A DNA stretch of 64,000 nucleotides from Bacteroidota bacterium (GTDB taxonomy: Bacteria > Bacteroidota > Bacteroidia > NS11-12g > UBA955), in NCBI GenBank assembly GCA_025354385.1, contig JANXMZ010000061.1, positions 29,661 to 93,660 on the forward strand. The letters are read 5' to 3'. Each line of letters begins with the position of its first letter. The first letter of the stretch is position 1. The translations under genes were made by a program, and so were the position numbers. Of the stretch, positions 8,779-18,018 are shown piece after piece. The notes below the pieces were generated by a model. It saw only the letters and a program-made list of their open reading frames with translations. It was not told the origin of the DNA and made no database searches.

Positions 8779-10460
8779 TAAGAATAATCAAAACAATAAT
8801 CATTTTACTTATTTTAACTTTCACCGTTAAAACATTTGCACATGGGGGTGAAGACCATGATATTAAAAAGACAACCACCACAACAGCTACGTACTTTTCG
8901 ACTGAAAACAGTTCTGAAATATACGAAGTATTGATTAAATACGGGGAGCTTAGTGCCGGGGAAGATGCTCATTTTACACTTTTTTTAAGCGATGTAAAAA
9001 CAAATAAGCCTATTGCCAATGCTCAATTGGTAATTGTCAACACTGATAATCCAAATCAAAAAATGGAAGGTAAAATGAAAGATAGCGGGATTTATGAGTT
9101 CAGTGCAAAATTGGAGGACAAAAAAATATATTCTTTTAATGTAAGTATTAATGGCAGTTTAGGGGCGGATTTAATCCAGGTATCAGGTATTGAAGTTGGA
9201 AAAAAATTGCCGCAACCGCTTGAAACAACCAATCAAACTTCAACTGATTTTTTCTCGGCAGGGAACATCGTTACAATTATTGTCGCCCTGTTCATCGGTT
9301 TATTTGCTGGTTTGTTTTTAAAGCGTAATTCAAAAGCAGGTAAAAAGGTGATAAGTATATTTTTACTTTGCATACTGAATGTCTTTCCCTTCTCAAACTT
9401 CAATGTTCATGCGCATGGAGGCGAGGAGCATGAAGAAGATAAAAAAGGCAATAATTCAGAATCAGCTCAAATAATAGTGTCGAAGGAAACCCAGTTTCTT
9501 TTTGGTGTAACTACCCTGGATTTGCAAATAGGAAATTTCACACCCTCAATCAATTTATTTGGCACACTTTTGCCCACTTCATCAGGCAAAGCCGTTGTGC
9601 AGACACCGCAAACCGGCATTATAAGTTCACTTAATGTAATTGTGGGCCAAAATATTGCAAAAGGCCAGTTGCTGGCTGTTGTAGAACAAAATATAGATGC
9701 CGGAACCCAAATAAGCTGGCTTACGCAAAAGAACAATTTAAATGCAGAAGTAGCAGCTGCAAAAAAGGAATACGACCGTTTAAAGTCTATAGCGGACATA
9801 GCTGCGAAAAAGGATGTTGATGAAGCTGAAAGGCGATACAATACCGCAGCAACCAATCTGAAGTTATTTGAAAAATCCGGTGGGAACCAAAACACCAGAT
9901 TGATCAACCTTTATTCTCCAATAAACGGCAGGCTCGATAATTTTAATTTTTCATTAGGCGCTACGATAAATGCCGGACAGGATATTTTTACAGTGACAAA
10001 CCTCTCAAAATTATATGCAGAGGCCCAGGTATTTGATAAGGATGCGGGAGCAGTGAAAAACGGTAAGGAATTTCTTGTAGAAAGTACAGATAATCTCAGC
10101 ACACAAAAAGTAAAGTTGCTTACAATGGGTCAAAGCATAAATCCCACCAATCAATCTCAAAAAGTATTATTTGAAATGGACAATGAGGATAGTAAATTTA
10201 AGATAGGTGAATTTGTAAATATCAGGGTTTTCAGTGAAGCAGGAGCCAGGAATATAGCCATACCAAATTCAGCTATTACAGAAATTAATGGGAAACCTGC
10301 TGTATTTATAAAGGACGCAGCCGAAAAATATACACTTAGCTATATTTCACCTGGTGAAAATAACGGACAATATACCACTGTGCTAAGAGGTATAGAAGAA
10401 GGTGAAAGGGTTGTTATTAATGGCACTTATCAACTTAAAATAATGTATTTAAACCAATAA
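8775..10460 (+). CDS. RND efflux periplasmic adaptor (CusB/CzcB-like) with N-terminal membrane extension
   Basis: The second half (about residue 230 on) is a typical metal-efflux MFP, with a biotinyl-lipoyl-like pair, alpha-hairpin and beta-barrel segments. The first half is unusual: a signal peptide, H-G-G-E-D-H-D (23-29), an Ig-like domain (about 45-145), a transmembrane helix (164-182), then a second signal-like hydrophobic stretch (191-206) followed by H-A-H-G-G-E-E-H-E-E-D (212-222). It reads as two exported proteins joined in frame, each with its own His-rich metal-binding start. The gene starts 4 nt inside the TolC gene. The His clusters suggest copper or zinc binding in the periplasm; the exact metal is not provable here. 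Confidence 0.85.
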   Translation: MIRIIKTIIILLILTFTVKTFAHGGEDHDIKKTTTTTATYFSTENSSEIYEVLIKYGELSAGEDAHFTLFLSDVKTNKPIANAQLVIVNTDNPNQKMEGKMKDSGIYEFSAKLEDKKIYSFNVSINGSLGADLIQVSGIEVGKKLPQPLETTNQTSTDFFSAGNIVTIIVALFIGLFAGLFLKRNSKAGKKVISIFLLCILNVFPFSNFNVHAHGGEEHEEDKKGNNSESAQIIVSKETQFLFGVTTLDLQIGNFTPSINLFGTLLPTSSGKAVVQTPQTGIISSLNVIVGQNIAKGQLLAVVEQNIDAGTQISWLTQKNNLNAEVAAAKKEYDRLKSIADIAAKKDVDEAERRYNTAATNLKLFEKSGGNQNTRLINLYSPINGRLDNFNFSLGATINAGQDIFTVTNLSKLYAEAQVFDKDAGAVKNGKEFLVESTDNLSTQKVKLLTMGQSINPTNQSQKVLFEMDNEDSKFKIGEFVNIRVFSEAGARNIAIPNSAITEINGKPAVFIKDAAEKYTLSYISPGENNGQYTTVLRGIEEGERVVINGTYQLKIMYLNQ

Positions 10461-10487
10461 TCAAACAAGTTAAATAAAAAAATAATC

Positions 10488-10703
10488 ATGAAAAAATCAG
10501 CATTAATTGTTGCTATGGTGGCCTTATTGGGCGCCTGTAACTCCAACACCAAAGCTCCGGTAACCGACAGCTCAAAGGATTCAATTCAACAGCCTCACCA
10601 GCATCAGGCGAGTTATGCCTGCCCCATGGATTGCGAAAAGGGAAAAACGTATGATAAGCCTGGAACATGCCCTGTTTGTGGAATGAATTTAGAAAAGAAA
10701 TAA
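10488..10703 (+). CDS. Small lipoprotein with heavy-metal-binding domain
   Basis: This 71-residue protein has a lipobox (L-L-G-A-C, Cys17), so it is a predicted lipoprotein. The C-terminal half is the short heavy-metal-binding domain often found in copper/silver efflux loci: Y-A-C-P-M-D-C ... C-P-V-C-G-M-N. The Cys and Met residues are probable Cu(I) or Zn(II) ligands. It lies 27 nt after the MFP gene and 12 nt before a larger lipoprotein with the same domain, and may act as a periplasmic metal relay. Confidence 0.85.
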   Translation: MKKSALIVAMVALLGACNSNTKAPVTDSSKDSIQQPHQHQASYACPMDCEKGKTYDKPGTCPVCGMNLEKK

Positions 10704-10715
10704 AATATAAATATA

Positions 10716-11675
10716 ATGAAATATAAAATAGCCATAATAAGTGCAGCAATATTTGCACTCGCAGCTTGTAATAATCAAACCCCAAAAGAAACTGTTACCA
10801 ATGCTGAAGCGCCTGTTGAGCATAGCGGCGAACATGTCTTTGCTTGCCCAATGCACCCCGAGGTGACCGGCAAGGAAGGCGATAAATGCCCTAAATGCGG
10901 GATGGCATTAGTTCATAATGACAATGCAGGTAAAGGAAATGGTAATACCTACAAAATGAATTTTTCAAGTTTTCCTGCTGTTATTGAAAGTGGTAAACAA
11001 ACAATTATTTCATTAACACCAAAAATTGTTGGTAAAGAAAATGAACAAGTTCCTTTAGATTTGGAACATGAACGAAAAATCCATTTCATAATGGTGAGCA
11101 ATGATTTAAGTTGGTTCGACCACCAACATCCTGAATATACAGCAGCCGGAAGCTATGATTTACCTTACACCTTTAAAAATGGGGGCAGCTATATTTTATT
11201 TGCCGACTATAAGCCCACAGGAGGTGAACACAATTTAGAAAAAATTAATGTGGAGGTAAAGGGCAAGGAAATTGCAACTAAAACCTATACCCAATCGCAA
11301 CTAACATCTAAGGTGGATGGTTTTGAAGTAACACTATCGCCGGAAGAGGGCAATAAGTTTGAAAGTGGTACTGCGCAGCACATCAAGGGAGTGATTACCA
11401 AAGGCGGCAAGCCCGTAGACCCTAATACACTGGAAAATTACCTTGGGGCAAAAGCCCATATGGTGATAATAGGCATAGAAGACAAGAACTACCTGCATGT
11501 GCATCCCGGAGTAGAAAATGGCAAATTTGATTTGCACACCACATTTGAAAAACCCGGTATTTACAGAGGCTGGATTCAATTCCAGTCGGAGGGAAAAGTA
11601 CACACTGCTGATTTTGTTATTAAGGTGGAGCAAGGCAATGGCAAAACAGAAGCCCACGATATGAAAGGCATGTAA
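10716..11675 (+). CDS. Lipoprotein with heavy-metal-binding domain and large C-terminal beta domain
   Basis: This 319-residue protein begins with a lipobox (L-A-A-C, Cys18) and a heavy-metal-binding domain reading F-A-C-P-M-H-P-E-V ... C-P-K-C-G-M-A (about residues 42-67). The rest is a beta-rich region with two related halves containing H-x-H-P motifs (W-F-D-H-Q-H-P-E and L-H-V-H-P-G) and an H-D-M-K-G-M tail. Both halves resemble domains seen in periplasmic proteins of metal efflux operons. The many His/Met residues suggest it stores or buffers metal for the pump. The exact function is not known to me. Confidence 0.8.
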   Translation: MKYKIAIISAAIFALAACNNQTPKETVTNAEAPVEHSGEHVFACPMHPEVTGKEGDKCPKCGMALVHNDNAGKGNGNTYKMNFSSFPAVIESGKQTIISLTPKIVGKENEQVPLDLEHERKIHFIMVSNDLSWFDHQHPEYTAAGSYDLPYTFKNGGSYILFADYKPTGGEHNLEKINVEVKGKEIATKTYTQSQLTSKVDGFEVTLSPEEGNKFESGTAQHIKGVITKGGKPVDPNTLENYLGAKAHMVIIGIEDKNYLHVHPGVENGKFDLHTTFEKPGIYRGWIQFQSEGKVHTADFVIKVEQGNGKTEAHDMKGM

Positions 11676-11691
11676 TACCTCGAAAATTAAA

Positions 11692-12114
11692 ATGTTAAAA
11701 CTTCAGCCATACTCTTCATCCTTACTTGCATTAGGCGGGTTTGTGCTTATGGCAATGGGTATGTATTTCGTCTTTCTCCGGCCACCATTATTGCCTGAAG
11801 ACCTTCACTACATGGATACAACAATTCAAAATGTAAAGGAGGATATTCCCGGTCTCATGCATTGGCTTCAAAAAGTTTTTTGGGTTATGGGAGCTTATAT
11901 TTTTACCACTGGGTTGCTGACAGTTTTTATTTCACTTACATCATTCAGGACCCGCGAAAGAGGAACATTTGGTATTGTATTGATTTCCGGAATCAGTTCT
12001 ATTGGATTGATGACCGCTGTAAATTTTATAATCGCTTCAGATTTCAGGTGGGTATTGTTGCTTTTTAACCTGCCTTGGACGATTGCATTGATCCTTTACC
12101 GTATTCACAAATAA
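11692..12114 (+). CDS. Membrane protein of metal-efflux operon, unknown function
   Basis: This 140-residue protein has four predicted membrane segments (about 10-30, 62-82, 92-115, 117-136). No Cys/His metal motif is obvious. It lies 16 nt after the lipoprotein gene and 9 nt before the P-type ATPase, so it belongs to the same transcript. I do not recognise a family. Confidence 0.75.
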   Translation: MLKLQPYSSSLLALGGFVLMAMGMYFVFLRPPLLPEDLHYMDTTIQNVKEDIPGLMHWLQKVFWVMGAYIFTTGLLTVFISLTSFRTRERGTFGIVLISGISSIGLMTAVNFIIASDFRWVLLLFNLPWTIALILYRIHK

Positions 12115-12123
12115 AAATCTGTA

Positions 12124-14184
12124 ATGGAACATCAGCATCAATCGGGAACACCTGAAAAAACAGCTTCAATGGATTATTCTAAAATGGACCATGGAAAAAT
12201 GCAGCAAGGAACTAACCCCTCCATGGGCATGGAAGGCCATAACCACCATGCAATGATGATTGCTGATTTTAAAAGGCGGTTTTATATCATTTCAGCCCTT
12301 ACAGTTCCTATTATGCTACTGTCAGTAATGATTCAACAATTTATAGGGATTAACTGGCAGTTTGAAGGTTCACAATATCTCCTTTTTGCATTGTCATCAA
12401 TCGTGTTTTTTTATGGAGGCCGGCCTTTTTTAAAAGGGTTGGTTAGGGAAGTAAAAACAAAGAATCCGGGGATGATGTTTTTGATTGGTTTTGCCATAAC
12501 GGTGGCTTATGCATATAGTGTCGCCATTGTTTTTGGCTTACAGGGTATGGATTTCTTCTGGGAACTGGCAACCCTTATCCTCATTATGTTGCTGGGGCAT
12601 TGGATTGAAATGAAATCAGTTGCAGGGGCATCAAAAGAACTGGAGTTATTGGTGCAGCTGATGCCATCTGATGCCCACATGGTGATGTCTAATATGATCC
12701 ATGATGTAAAGACCGATACACTAATGGAGAAGGATGTAATTCTTGTTAAACCGGGTGAGAAAGTGGCTGCCGATGGTATAATATTGGAAGGTGAAAGTTA
12801 CCTGAATGAATCCATGTTGACAGGCGAATCCAAACCTGTACAAAAAGTAAAAGGGGATAAAATAATAGCAGGGTCAATCAATGGCAATGGCTCTATTAAA
12901 GTTACTGTATCACATGCGGCAAAAGATTCTTATCTCTCGCAGGTAATAAAGTTGGTGGATGATGCACAAAGATCCAAGTCACAAACACAGCTCCTGGCCG
13001 ATAAGGCTGCGAAATGGTTAACTGTAATTGCAATTTTTGCAGGTATTGCAACATTTACGTTTTGGTATTTTACGGGGCAATCCCTGGCCTTTGCCATGGA
13101 AAGAATGGTAACGGTAATTGTTATTTGCTGTCCACATGCATTAGGTTTAGCCGTACCCCTTGTAGTCGCAAAATCAACAGCCTTGTCTGCACAAAATGGC
13201 TTGCTGATAAAAAACAGGACTGCGTTTGAAAACTCAAGGAAAATCACCACAATCGTATTTGATAAAACTGGAACACTTACGATGGGGAAATTTGAAGTAT
13301 CAAAAATTGTCTCATTTCAAAACGGACTGGCCGAAACTGAATTAATTCGCATGGCAGCTGCGCTGGAACAAAAATCAGAACATCCCATTGCAACCGGTAT
13401 CCTCCAAAAAGTAAAACATTTGTCCCTTGTAATCCCATCAGCTGAAAATTTCAATGCCATTACAGGTAAGGGTGTTGAAGCAAGGGTTGAAGGTAAAAAG
13501 GTATTGGTAGTAAGTCCCGGGTATTTAAAAGAAAATGACATTGCTGTTCTGGAAGGATTTACTTCCAATGATACAGAAACGGTTGTATTTGTACTAATCA
13601 ATAATGAATTGGCCGGATACATTACCTTGTCAGATATGATAAGGCCTGAATCAGCAATAGCCGTTAAAACTCTAAAAGAAAATAATATCAAATCAATATT
13701 ACTTACAGGCGATAACAATAAAGTTGCAAAAAGCGTAAGTGAAACGCTTGGTATGGATAGTTTTTTTGCTGAAGTATTACCACATGAAAAATTAGAAAAA
13801 ATAAAAGAGTTGCAGGGCAAAGGAGAATTTGTTGCCATGACCGGTGATGGTGTAAATGATGCACCTGCTCTTGCCCAGGCCGATATCGGCATTGCAGTTG
13901 GAAGCGGAAGCGATATTGCTGCTGAAACAGCAGGGATTGTTTTAGTTAACAGCAATCCGGAAGATATAGTTAGCCTTATATTATTTGGAAAGGCTACCTA
14001 TAGGAAAATGATTCAAAACTTAATATGGGCAACCGGGTATAATATAGTTGCACTGCCATTAGCCGCAGGGGTTTTATACAGGCAGGGGATTTTATTAAGT
14101 CCTGCCGCAGGGGCGGTCCTTATGACTGTAAGCACCATAGTTGTTGCTATTAATGCAGGTATGTTAAAAGTAAACAACAAGTAA
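12124..14184 (+). CDS. copB: P1B-type copper-exporting ATPase, CopB-like (CPH motif)
   Basis: This 686-residue ATPase has a His/Met-rich cytoplasmic start (M-E-H-Q-H-Q ... M-D-H-G-K-M ... H-N-H-H) instead of an HMA domain. Membrane helix 6 carries C-C-P-H-A-L-G, the CPH signature of the CopB/P1B-3 class. The phosphorylation site D-K-T-G-T-L-T (Asp380), actuator T-G-E-S, nucleotide-binding H-P-I-A and hinge G-D-G-V-N-D-A-P are all present, so it should be active. CopB-type pumps move copper or silver from cytoplasm to periplasm using ATP. The stop codon is immediately followed by the ATG of the RND gene. Confidence 0.94.
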   Translation: MEHQHQSGTPEKTASMDYSKMDHGKMQQGTNPSMGMEGHNHHAMMIADFKRRFYIISALTVPIMLLSVMIQQFIGINWQFEGSQYLLFALSSIVFFYGGRPFLKGLVREVKTKNPGMMFLIGFAITVAYAYSVAIVFGLQGMDFFWELATLILIMLLGHWIEMKSVAGASKELELLVQLMPSDAHMVMSNMIHDVKTDTLMEKDVILVKPGEKVAADGIILEGESYLNESMLTGESKPVQKVKGDKIIAGSINGNGSIKVTVSHAAKDSYLSQVIKLVDDAQRSKSQTQLLADKAAKWLTVIAIFAGIATFTFWYFTGQSLAFAMERMVTVIVICCPHALGLAVPLVVAKSTALSAQNGLLIKNRTAFENSRKITTIVFDKTGTLTMGKFEVSKIVSFQNGLAETELIRMAAALEQKSEHPIATGILQKVKHLSLVIPSAENFNAITGKGVEARVEGKKVLVVSPGYLKENDIAVLEGFTSNDTETVVFVLINNELAGYITLSDMIRPESAIAVKTLKENNIKSILLTGDNNKVAKSVSETLGMDSFFAEVLPHEKLEKIKELQGKGEFVAMTGDGVNDAPALAQADIGIAVGSGSDIAAETAGIVLVNSNPEDIVSLILFGKATYRKMIQNLIWATGYNIVALPLAAGVLYRQGILLSPAAGAVLMTVSTIVVAINAGMLKVNNK

Positions 14185-17100
14185 ATGCTCAATAAATTTA
14201 TTCAATTCTCCCTTCGAAATCGTTTATTTGTGGTAGTGTTTGCCTTCATGATTCTAATTTATGGGGGCTATACATTTATTCATTTGCCTGTTGATGTATT
14301 GCCGGATCTGAACAGGCCGCAGGTCACTATTTTTTTAGAGGCCAATGGCATGGCACCGGAAGAAATAGAAACACAGGTGGCCTTGCCTGTGGAAGTGGCA
14401 TTGAATGGGGCACCCGGGGTAGAAAGGGTGCGGAGTGCATCTTCTATTGGCATAGGGATGGTGTTTGTTGAGTTCGATTGGAATACGGATGTATATAGGG
14501 CGAGGCAACTGGTGAGTGAAAAATTGCAAACTGTTCAATTGCCTAAAGGGATTACCCCTGTAATGGGTCCTATTAGCAGTATAATGGGCCAAATAATGAT
14601 GGTAGGTATTAGCAGTGATACCACCCCTGATGCAGAACTGAGGACATTGGCAGATTTCACCATTCGCAGGCGCCTGATGAGCATTAAAGGCATTTCGCAG
14701 GTCATCCCTATTGGAGGACAAAGGAAGCAATACCAGGTGCTCATTTCTTCTTCAAAACTCAAACAGTATAATCTTTCGGTGAATGATATTGACAATGCCT
14801 TGCAACTAACTAACCAAAATACAACGGGTGGTTTCCTTAATCAATTCGGCAGTGAGGTATTAATAAGGAATATTGCCAGGGCCAATAACCTTGAAGATTT
14901 AAAGAATACTGTAGTAGCCAATACGGATGGTTTACCCGTTTTACTGAGCGATGTGGCCGAAGTTAAATTCGGGGGGGCTGTAAAAAGGGGCGACGCCAGT
15001 ATTAATGGCAAACCTGCTGTTATATTAACTGTAGAAAAGCAACCAGGAGCATCTACCGTAGAGTTAACCAATGAAGTAGAAAAGGCAGTGGCAGAATTGC
15101 AACTTTCATTACCTAAGGATATTAAACTTAATCCTAAAATATTTCAACAAAAAAACTTCATTACTAACTCCCTTACCAATGTAGAAAATGCATTAAGGGA
15201 TGGTTTTATTTTAGTGGTTATTGTGCTCATTATATTTCTGGCAAATGGTAAAACTACCATCATCACGCTTACAGCCATCCCACTTTCTTTGGTTATTTCA
15301 GCACTTATTTTTAAAGCATTTGGTATTTCTATCAATACATTGACCCTTGGCGGTTTAGCTATAGCAATTGGCGAACTGGTGGATGATGCCATAGTGGATG
15401 TTGAAAATGTTCACAGGCGATTAAGTGAAAACAGGATAGCAGGTTATCCAAAACCAACCCGGCAAGTTATTTTTGAAGCAAGCAGCGAGGTAAGGAATTC
15501 TATTGTATATGCAACTGTCATTGTTATCCTTGTGTTTTTACCGTTATTCTATTTGCAAGGAATAGAAGGTAAAATATTTGCACCACTGGGCATAGCCTAT
15601 ATTACTTCAATCTCAGCCTCATTGATCGTATCACTATCTGTTACCCCGGCTCTTTGCAGTTATTTACTGGGTGCAGAAAAAGCCAATCAGTCTATTACCT
15701 TCTGGCAAAAAATAAAAGGCATTTTTAGTAAAAAAATAGGAACTGGCGCAATTGTAAAAAAAGTTGAAACTGAAGGGCATGACACCAGGTTTGTAAAATG
15801 GCTAAAAGCAAAAGACACCAAACTTTTAAATTGGTCTTTAAACCATACTAAGCCAATTCTTGTTACCGCAGTTGTTTTAATAATTTCATCGGTAAGCATT
15901 GTTCCCTTCTTTGGAACAGAGTTTTTGCCTCCATTCAATGAAGGATCCTTCACTATCAATTTATCTACACCACCAGGGACATCTATTGAAGAAAGCAACA
16001 AAATTGGAACTATGGCAGAAAAATTGTTGATGAGGGTGCCTGAAGTGGAATATGTAAGCCGCAGGACAGGGCGGGCGGAATTAGACGAGCATGTGGAACC
16101 TGTTAGCAATTCTGAAATAGAAGTTGAGTTGAAACAGGACATCAAAAGAACCCGCGATGAAATACTGGCAGATATACGAAAAGAACTGACCATTTTACAA
16201 GGTGTAAATGTAAATATAGGCCAACCTATTTCCCATCGGCTGGACCACCTGCTTTCAGGTGTCAGGGCCCAGGTTGCCGTTAAGATATTTGGCAGCGACC
16301 TGGCAGATTTACGAATGAAAGCGGCAAGTGCCAATGCCATGATAAAAACAATTCCGGGTGTTGTAGATGCCCAGATTGAAAGGCAGGTATTGGTGCCGCA
16401 ATTGCAAATAAAGGTTAACCGAGAGGCATTGAAGCGATATGGATTGCAAGCCGGAAAAGTAGCCGAAGACCTGGAAATATTTTACAATGGAAAAGTTGAA
16501 GGTCAGATCATAGAAGGTCAGAAATATTTTGATATCCTGCTGCGAACAACAGATGAAAGTAGAAGTAATATTGAAAATATCCGCAATACCTTAATCAATG
16601 GCCATAATGGCACTTTAATTCCATTGCAGCAAATTGCAACCATCGAAATCACCCCTTCCCAAAACAGCATCTATCATGAAAATACCCAGCGAAGGATTGT
16701 TATCAGTTGCAATGTACAAGGAAGGGATCTGGGAAGTACTGTAAAGGAAATACAATCGAAACTCAACAAGGATTTAAAATTACAACCAGGATACTATATT
16801 ACTTATGGCGGGCAGTTTGAAAGCCAGCAATCGGCTTCTAAGCTTATCCTGTTTTTAAGCATTTTTTCATTAACAGGTATATTCATTGTGTTGTTTTCGC
16901 ACTTCCGTTCATCCAGGATCGTATTGCAGATAATGCTGAATATCCCTTTAGCATTGATTGGAAGTGTAATCGCAGTAATGCTTACAGGTGGCACCTTTTC
17001 AATTGCCACCTTGGTAGGTTTTATCACCCTTACCGGTATAGCCTCAAGGAACGGTATCATGATGTTATCGCATTATATCCATTTAATTGAGCACGAGGGG

Positions 17101-17364
17101 GAGAAATTCAGCAGGGAAATGATTATCCGGGGTTCATTGGAGAGGCTGGTTCCTGTGGTAATGACAGCCCTGGTGGCGGCATTGGCATTAATCCCGCTTA
17201 CCCTGGATGCGCAGGCACCGGGTAAAGAGATTTTATATCCTGTTGCAACTGTTATTTTAGGGGGATTGATCAGTTCAACCTTGCTGGATATAATTGTTAC
17301 CCCGGTAGTTTTTTACATATTTGGTGAAAAGGCATTGCTTAAATATTTTAAAGAAAAGGAATAA
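14185..17364 (+). CDS. Heavy-metal RND efflux transporter (CusA/CzcA family)
   Basis: This 1059-residue inner-membrane proton antiporter has the twelve-helix, two-porter-domain layout of HME-RND pumps. The TM4 signature reads G-E-L-V-D-D-A-I-V-D-V-E-N-V, as in the HME group of less certain metal preference, not the A-x-V-D-A-A-I-V-M-I-E-N type of E. coli CusA. The porter domain has I-S-H-R-L-D-H-L-L-S-G-V-R. It works with the TolC-like and MFP proteins encoded upstream. Start and preceding stop are adjacent (TAAATG). Copper is the likeliest substrate from context. Confidence 0.93.
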   Translation: MLNKFIQFSLRNRLFVVVFAFMILIYGGYTFIHLPVDVLPDLNRPQVTIFLEANGMAPEEIETQVALPVEVALNGAPGVERVRSASSIGIGMVFVEFDWNTDVYRARQLVSEKLQTVQLPKGITPVMGPISSIMGQIMMVGISSDTTPDAELRTLADFTIRRRLMSIKGISQVIPIGGQRKQYQVLISSSKLKQYNLSVNDIDNALQLTNQNTTGGFLNQFGSEVLIRNIARANNLEDLKNTVVANTDGLPVLLSDVAEVKFGGAVKRGDASINGKPAVILTVEKQPGASTVELTNEVEKAVAELQLSLPKDIKLNPKIFQQKNFITNSLTNVENALRDGFILVVIVLIIFLANGKTTIITLTAIPLSLVISALIFKAFGISINTLTLGGLAIAIGELVDDAIVDVENVHRRLSENRIAGYPKPTRQVIFEASSEVRNSIVYATVIVILVFLPLFYLQGIEGKIFAPLGIAYITSISASLIVSLSVTPALCSYLLGAEKANQSITFWQKIKGIFSKKIGTGAIVKKVETEGHDTRFVKWLKAKDTKLLNWSLNHTKPILVTAVVLIISSVSIVPFFGTEFLPPFNEGSFTINLSTPPGTSIEESNKIGTMAEKLLMRVPEVEYVSRRTGRAELDEHVEPVSNSEIEVELKQDIKRTRDEILADIRKELTILQGVNVNIGQPISHRLDHLLSGVRAQVAVKIFGSDLADLRMKAASANAMIKTIPGVVDAQIERQVLVPQLQIKVNREALKRYGLQAGKVAEDLEIFYNGKVEGQIIEGQKYFDILLRTTDESRSNIENIRNTLINGHNGTLIPLQQIATIEITPSQNSIYHENTQRRIVISCNVQGRDLGSTVKEIQSKLNKDLKLQPGYYITYGGQFESQQSASKLILFLSIFSLTGIFIVLFSHFRSSRIVLQIMLNIPLALIGSVIAVMLTGGTFSIATLVGFITLTGIASRNGIMMLSHYIHLIEHEGEKFSREMIIRGSLERLVPVVMTALVAALALIPLTLDAQAPGKEILYPVATVILGGLISSTLLDIIVTPVVFYIFGEKALLKYFKEKE

Positions 17365-17388
17365 TCCCGGAGATAATCATAAATTTAG

Positions 17389-17402
17389 AATTGTATGACC
17401 TT
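17389..17402 (+). promoter_or_regulatory. Candidate copper-locus operator copy
   Basis: AATTGTATGACC(TT) begins 25 nt after the RND stop and matches the motif upstream of the efflux operon (6652, 6680). A further copy lies at 17470. Both lie upstream of the copper-storage gene. Confidence 0.4.
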
Positions 17403-17469
17403 GAAGGAATGCCTTCTGTGAAAAGGTATCAACTACGAGCCTAATGTGAATGATGTAATATTATACCTC

Positions 17470-17481
17470 AATTGTACAACA
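17470..17481 (+). promoter_or_regulatory. Candidate copper-locus operator copy
   Basis: AATTGTACAACA differs from the 6652 site by one base. It lies 78 nt upstream of the -33 element of the copper-storage gene, a position that suits an AraC-type activator working in combination with the 17389 copy. Confidence 0.4.
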
Positions 17482-17558
17482 CAATGGGATTTTTAATGAT
17501 TCACCTTTGCTTAGATATCAGAGTAATTGAAATCAGACACGCCCATGACCTTTGTCAG

Positions 17559-17588
17559 TTTGCGAGAATAAAAATAAAATTAGCTTTG
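17559..17588 (+). promoter_or_regulatory. Bacteroidota promoter for the copper-storage gene
   Basis: TTTG (17559-17562), an 18-nt spacer, then TAGCTTTG (17581-17588), a full match to the Bacteroidota -33/-7 consensus. It implies a leader of about 35 nt before the ATG at 17629. Confidence 0.7.
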
Positions 17589-17628
17589 TATCGTTAAATA
17601 ATTATTCAAAATTTAAAATCAAAAAAAA

Positions 17629-17955
17629 ATGACAGATTCAAAATCCTGTATTGACGCTTGTTTAGCGTGTGTGACAACCTGCGAAAGTTGTATCACCGAT
17701 TGTATTAGCCATGGCCATCAACAATGTATTTCATTGTGTCGCGATTGTGCCGACATCTGTGCATTATGTGCCAGGTTCGAGGCAAGGGGTTCCCAGTTTG
17801 CTACAGACCTTCACATTTTATGTGCTAAAATTTGTAAAGCATGCGCAGAAGAGTGCGAAAAACACGCTGCCCATCATGCAAGTTGTAAAGCATGTGCTGA
17901 AGCCTGCAAAAAATGCGCAGAAATATGTGCGCAACACGCCCGCGCAAAGGCGTAA
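17629..17955 (+). CDS. csp: Cytosolic four-helix-bundle copper storage protein (Csp/DUF326)
   Basis: This 108-residue protein has 20 cysteines, spaced mostly C-x2-C or C-x3-C along four helices (C-I-D-A-C-L-A-C, C-E-S-C-I-T-D-C and so on), plus several histidines at the bundle ends. This is the Csp family, in which the Cys-lined bundle core binds many Cu(I) ions. There is no signal peptide, so it is the cytosolic Csp3-like type. It has its own promoter and terminator and is preceded by two copies of the locus motif, so it is probably copper-induced. It likely buffers cytoplasmic Cu(I) alongside the ATPase. Confidence 0.92.
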   Translation: MTDSKSCIDACLACVTTCESCITDCISHGHQQCISLCRDCADICALCARFEARGSQFATDLHILCAKICKACAEECEKHAAHHASCKACAEACKKCAEICAQHARAKA

Positions 17956-17970
17956 ATTTATTTTATCAGT

Positions 17971-17998
17971 AAAGGGAACATTGTTCCCTTTATTTTTT
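17971..17998 (+). terminator. Rho-independent terminator after csp
   Basis: AAAGGGAA ... TTCCCTTT hairpin with a short loop, followed by ATTTTTT. It lies 16 nt after the csp stop. Confidence 0.85.
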
Positions 17999-18018
17999 AA
18001 TCTTTTATCCTCACACAT

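Noticed and set aside
13317..13955. Long ORF antisense to copB
   Set aside because: Ser/Ala-rich shadow of a strongly conserved ATPase; no support for a gene.
15687..16340. Long ORF antisense to the RND gene
   Set aside because: Shadow ORF produced by codon bias; no own leader or motif.
17365..17628. Possible decayed gene between the RND pump and csp (short open stretches such as L-Y-D-L-E-G-M-P-S-V-K-R-Y)
   Set aside because: No frame stays open and no family recognised; the region is better explained as regulatory.
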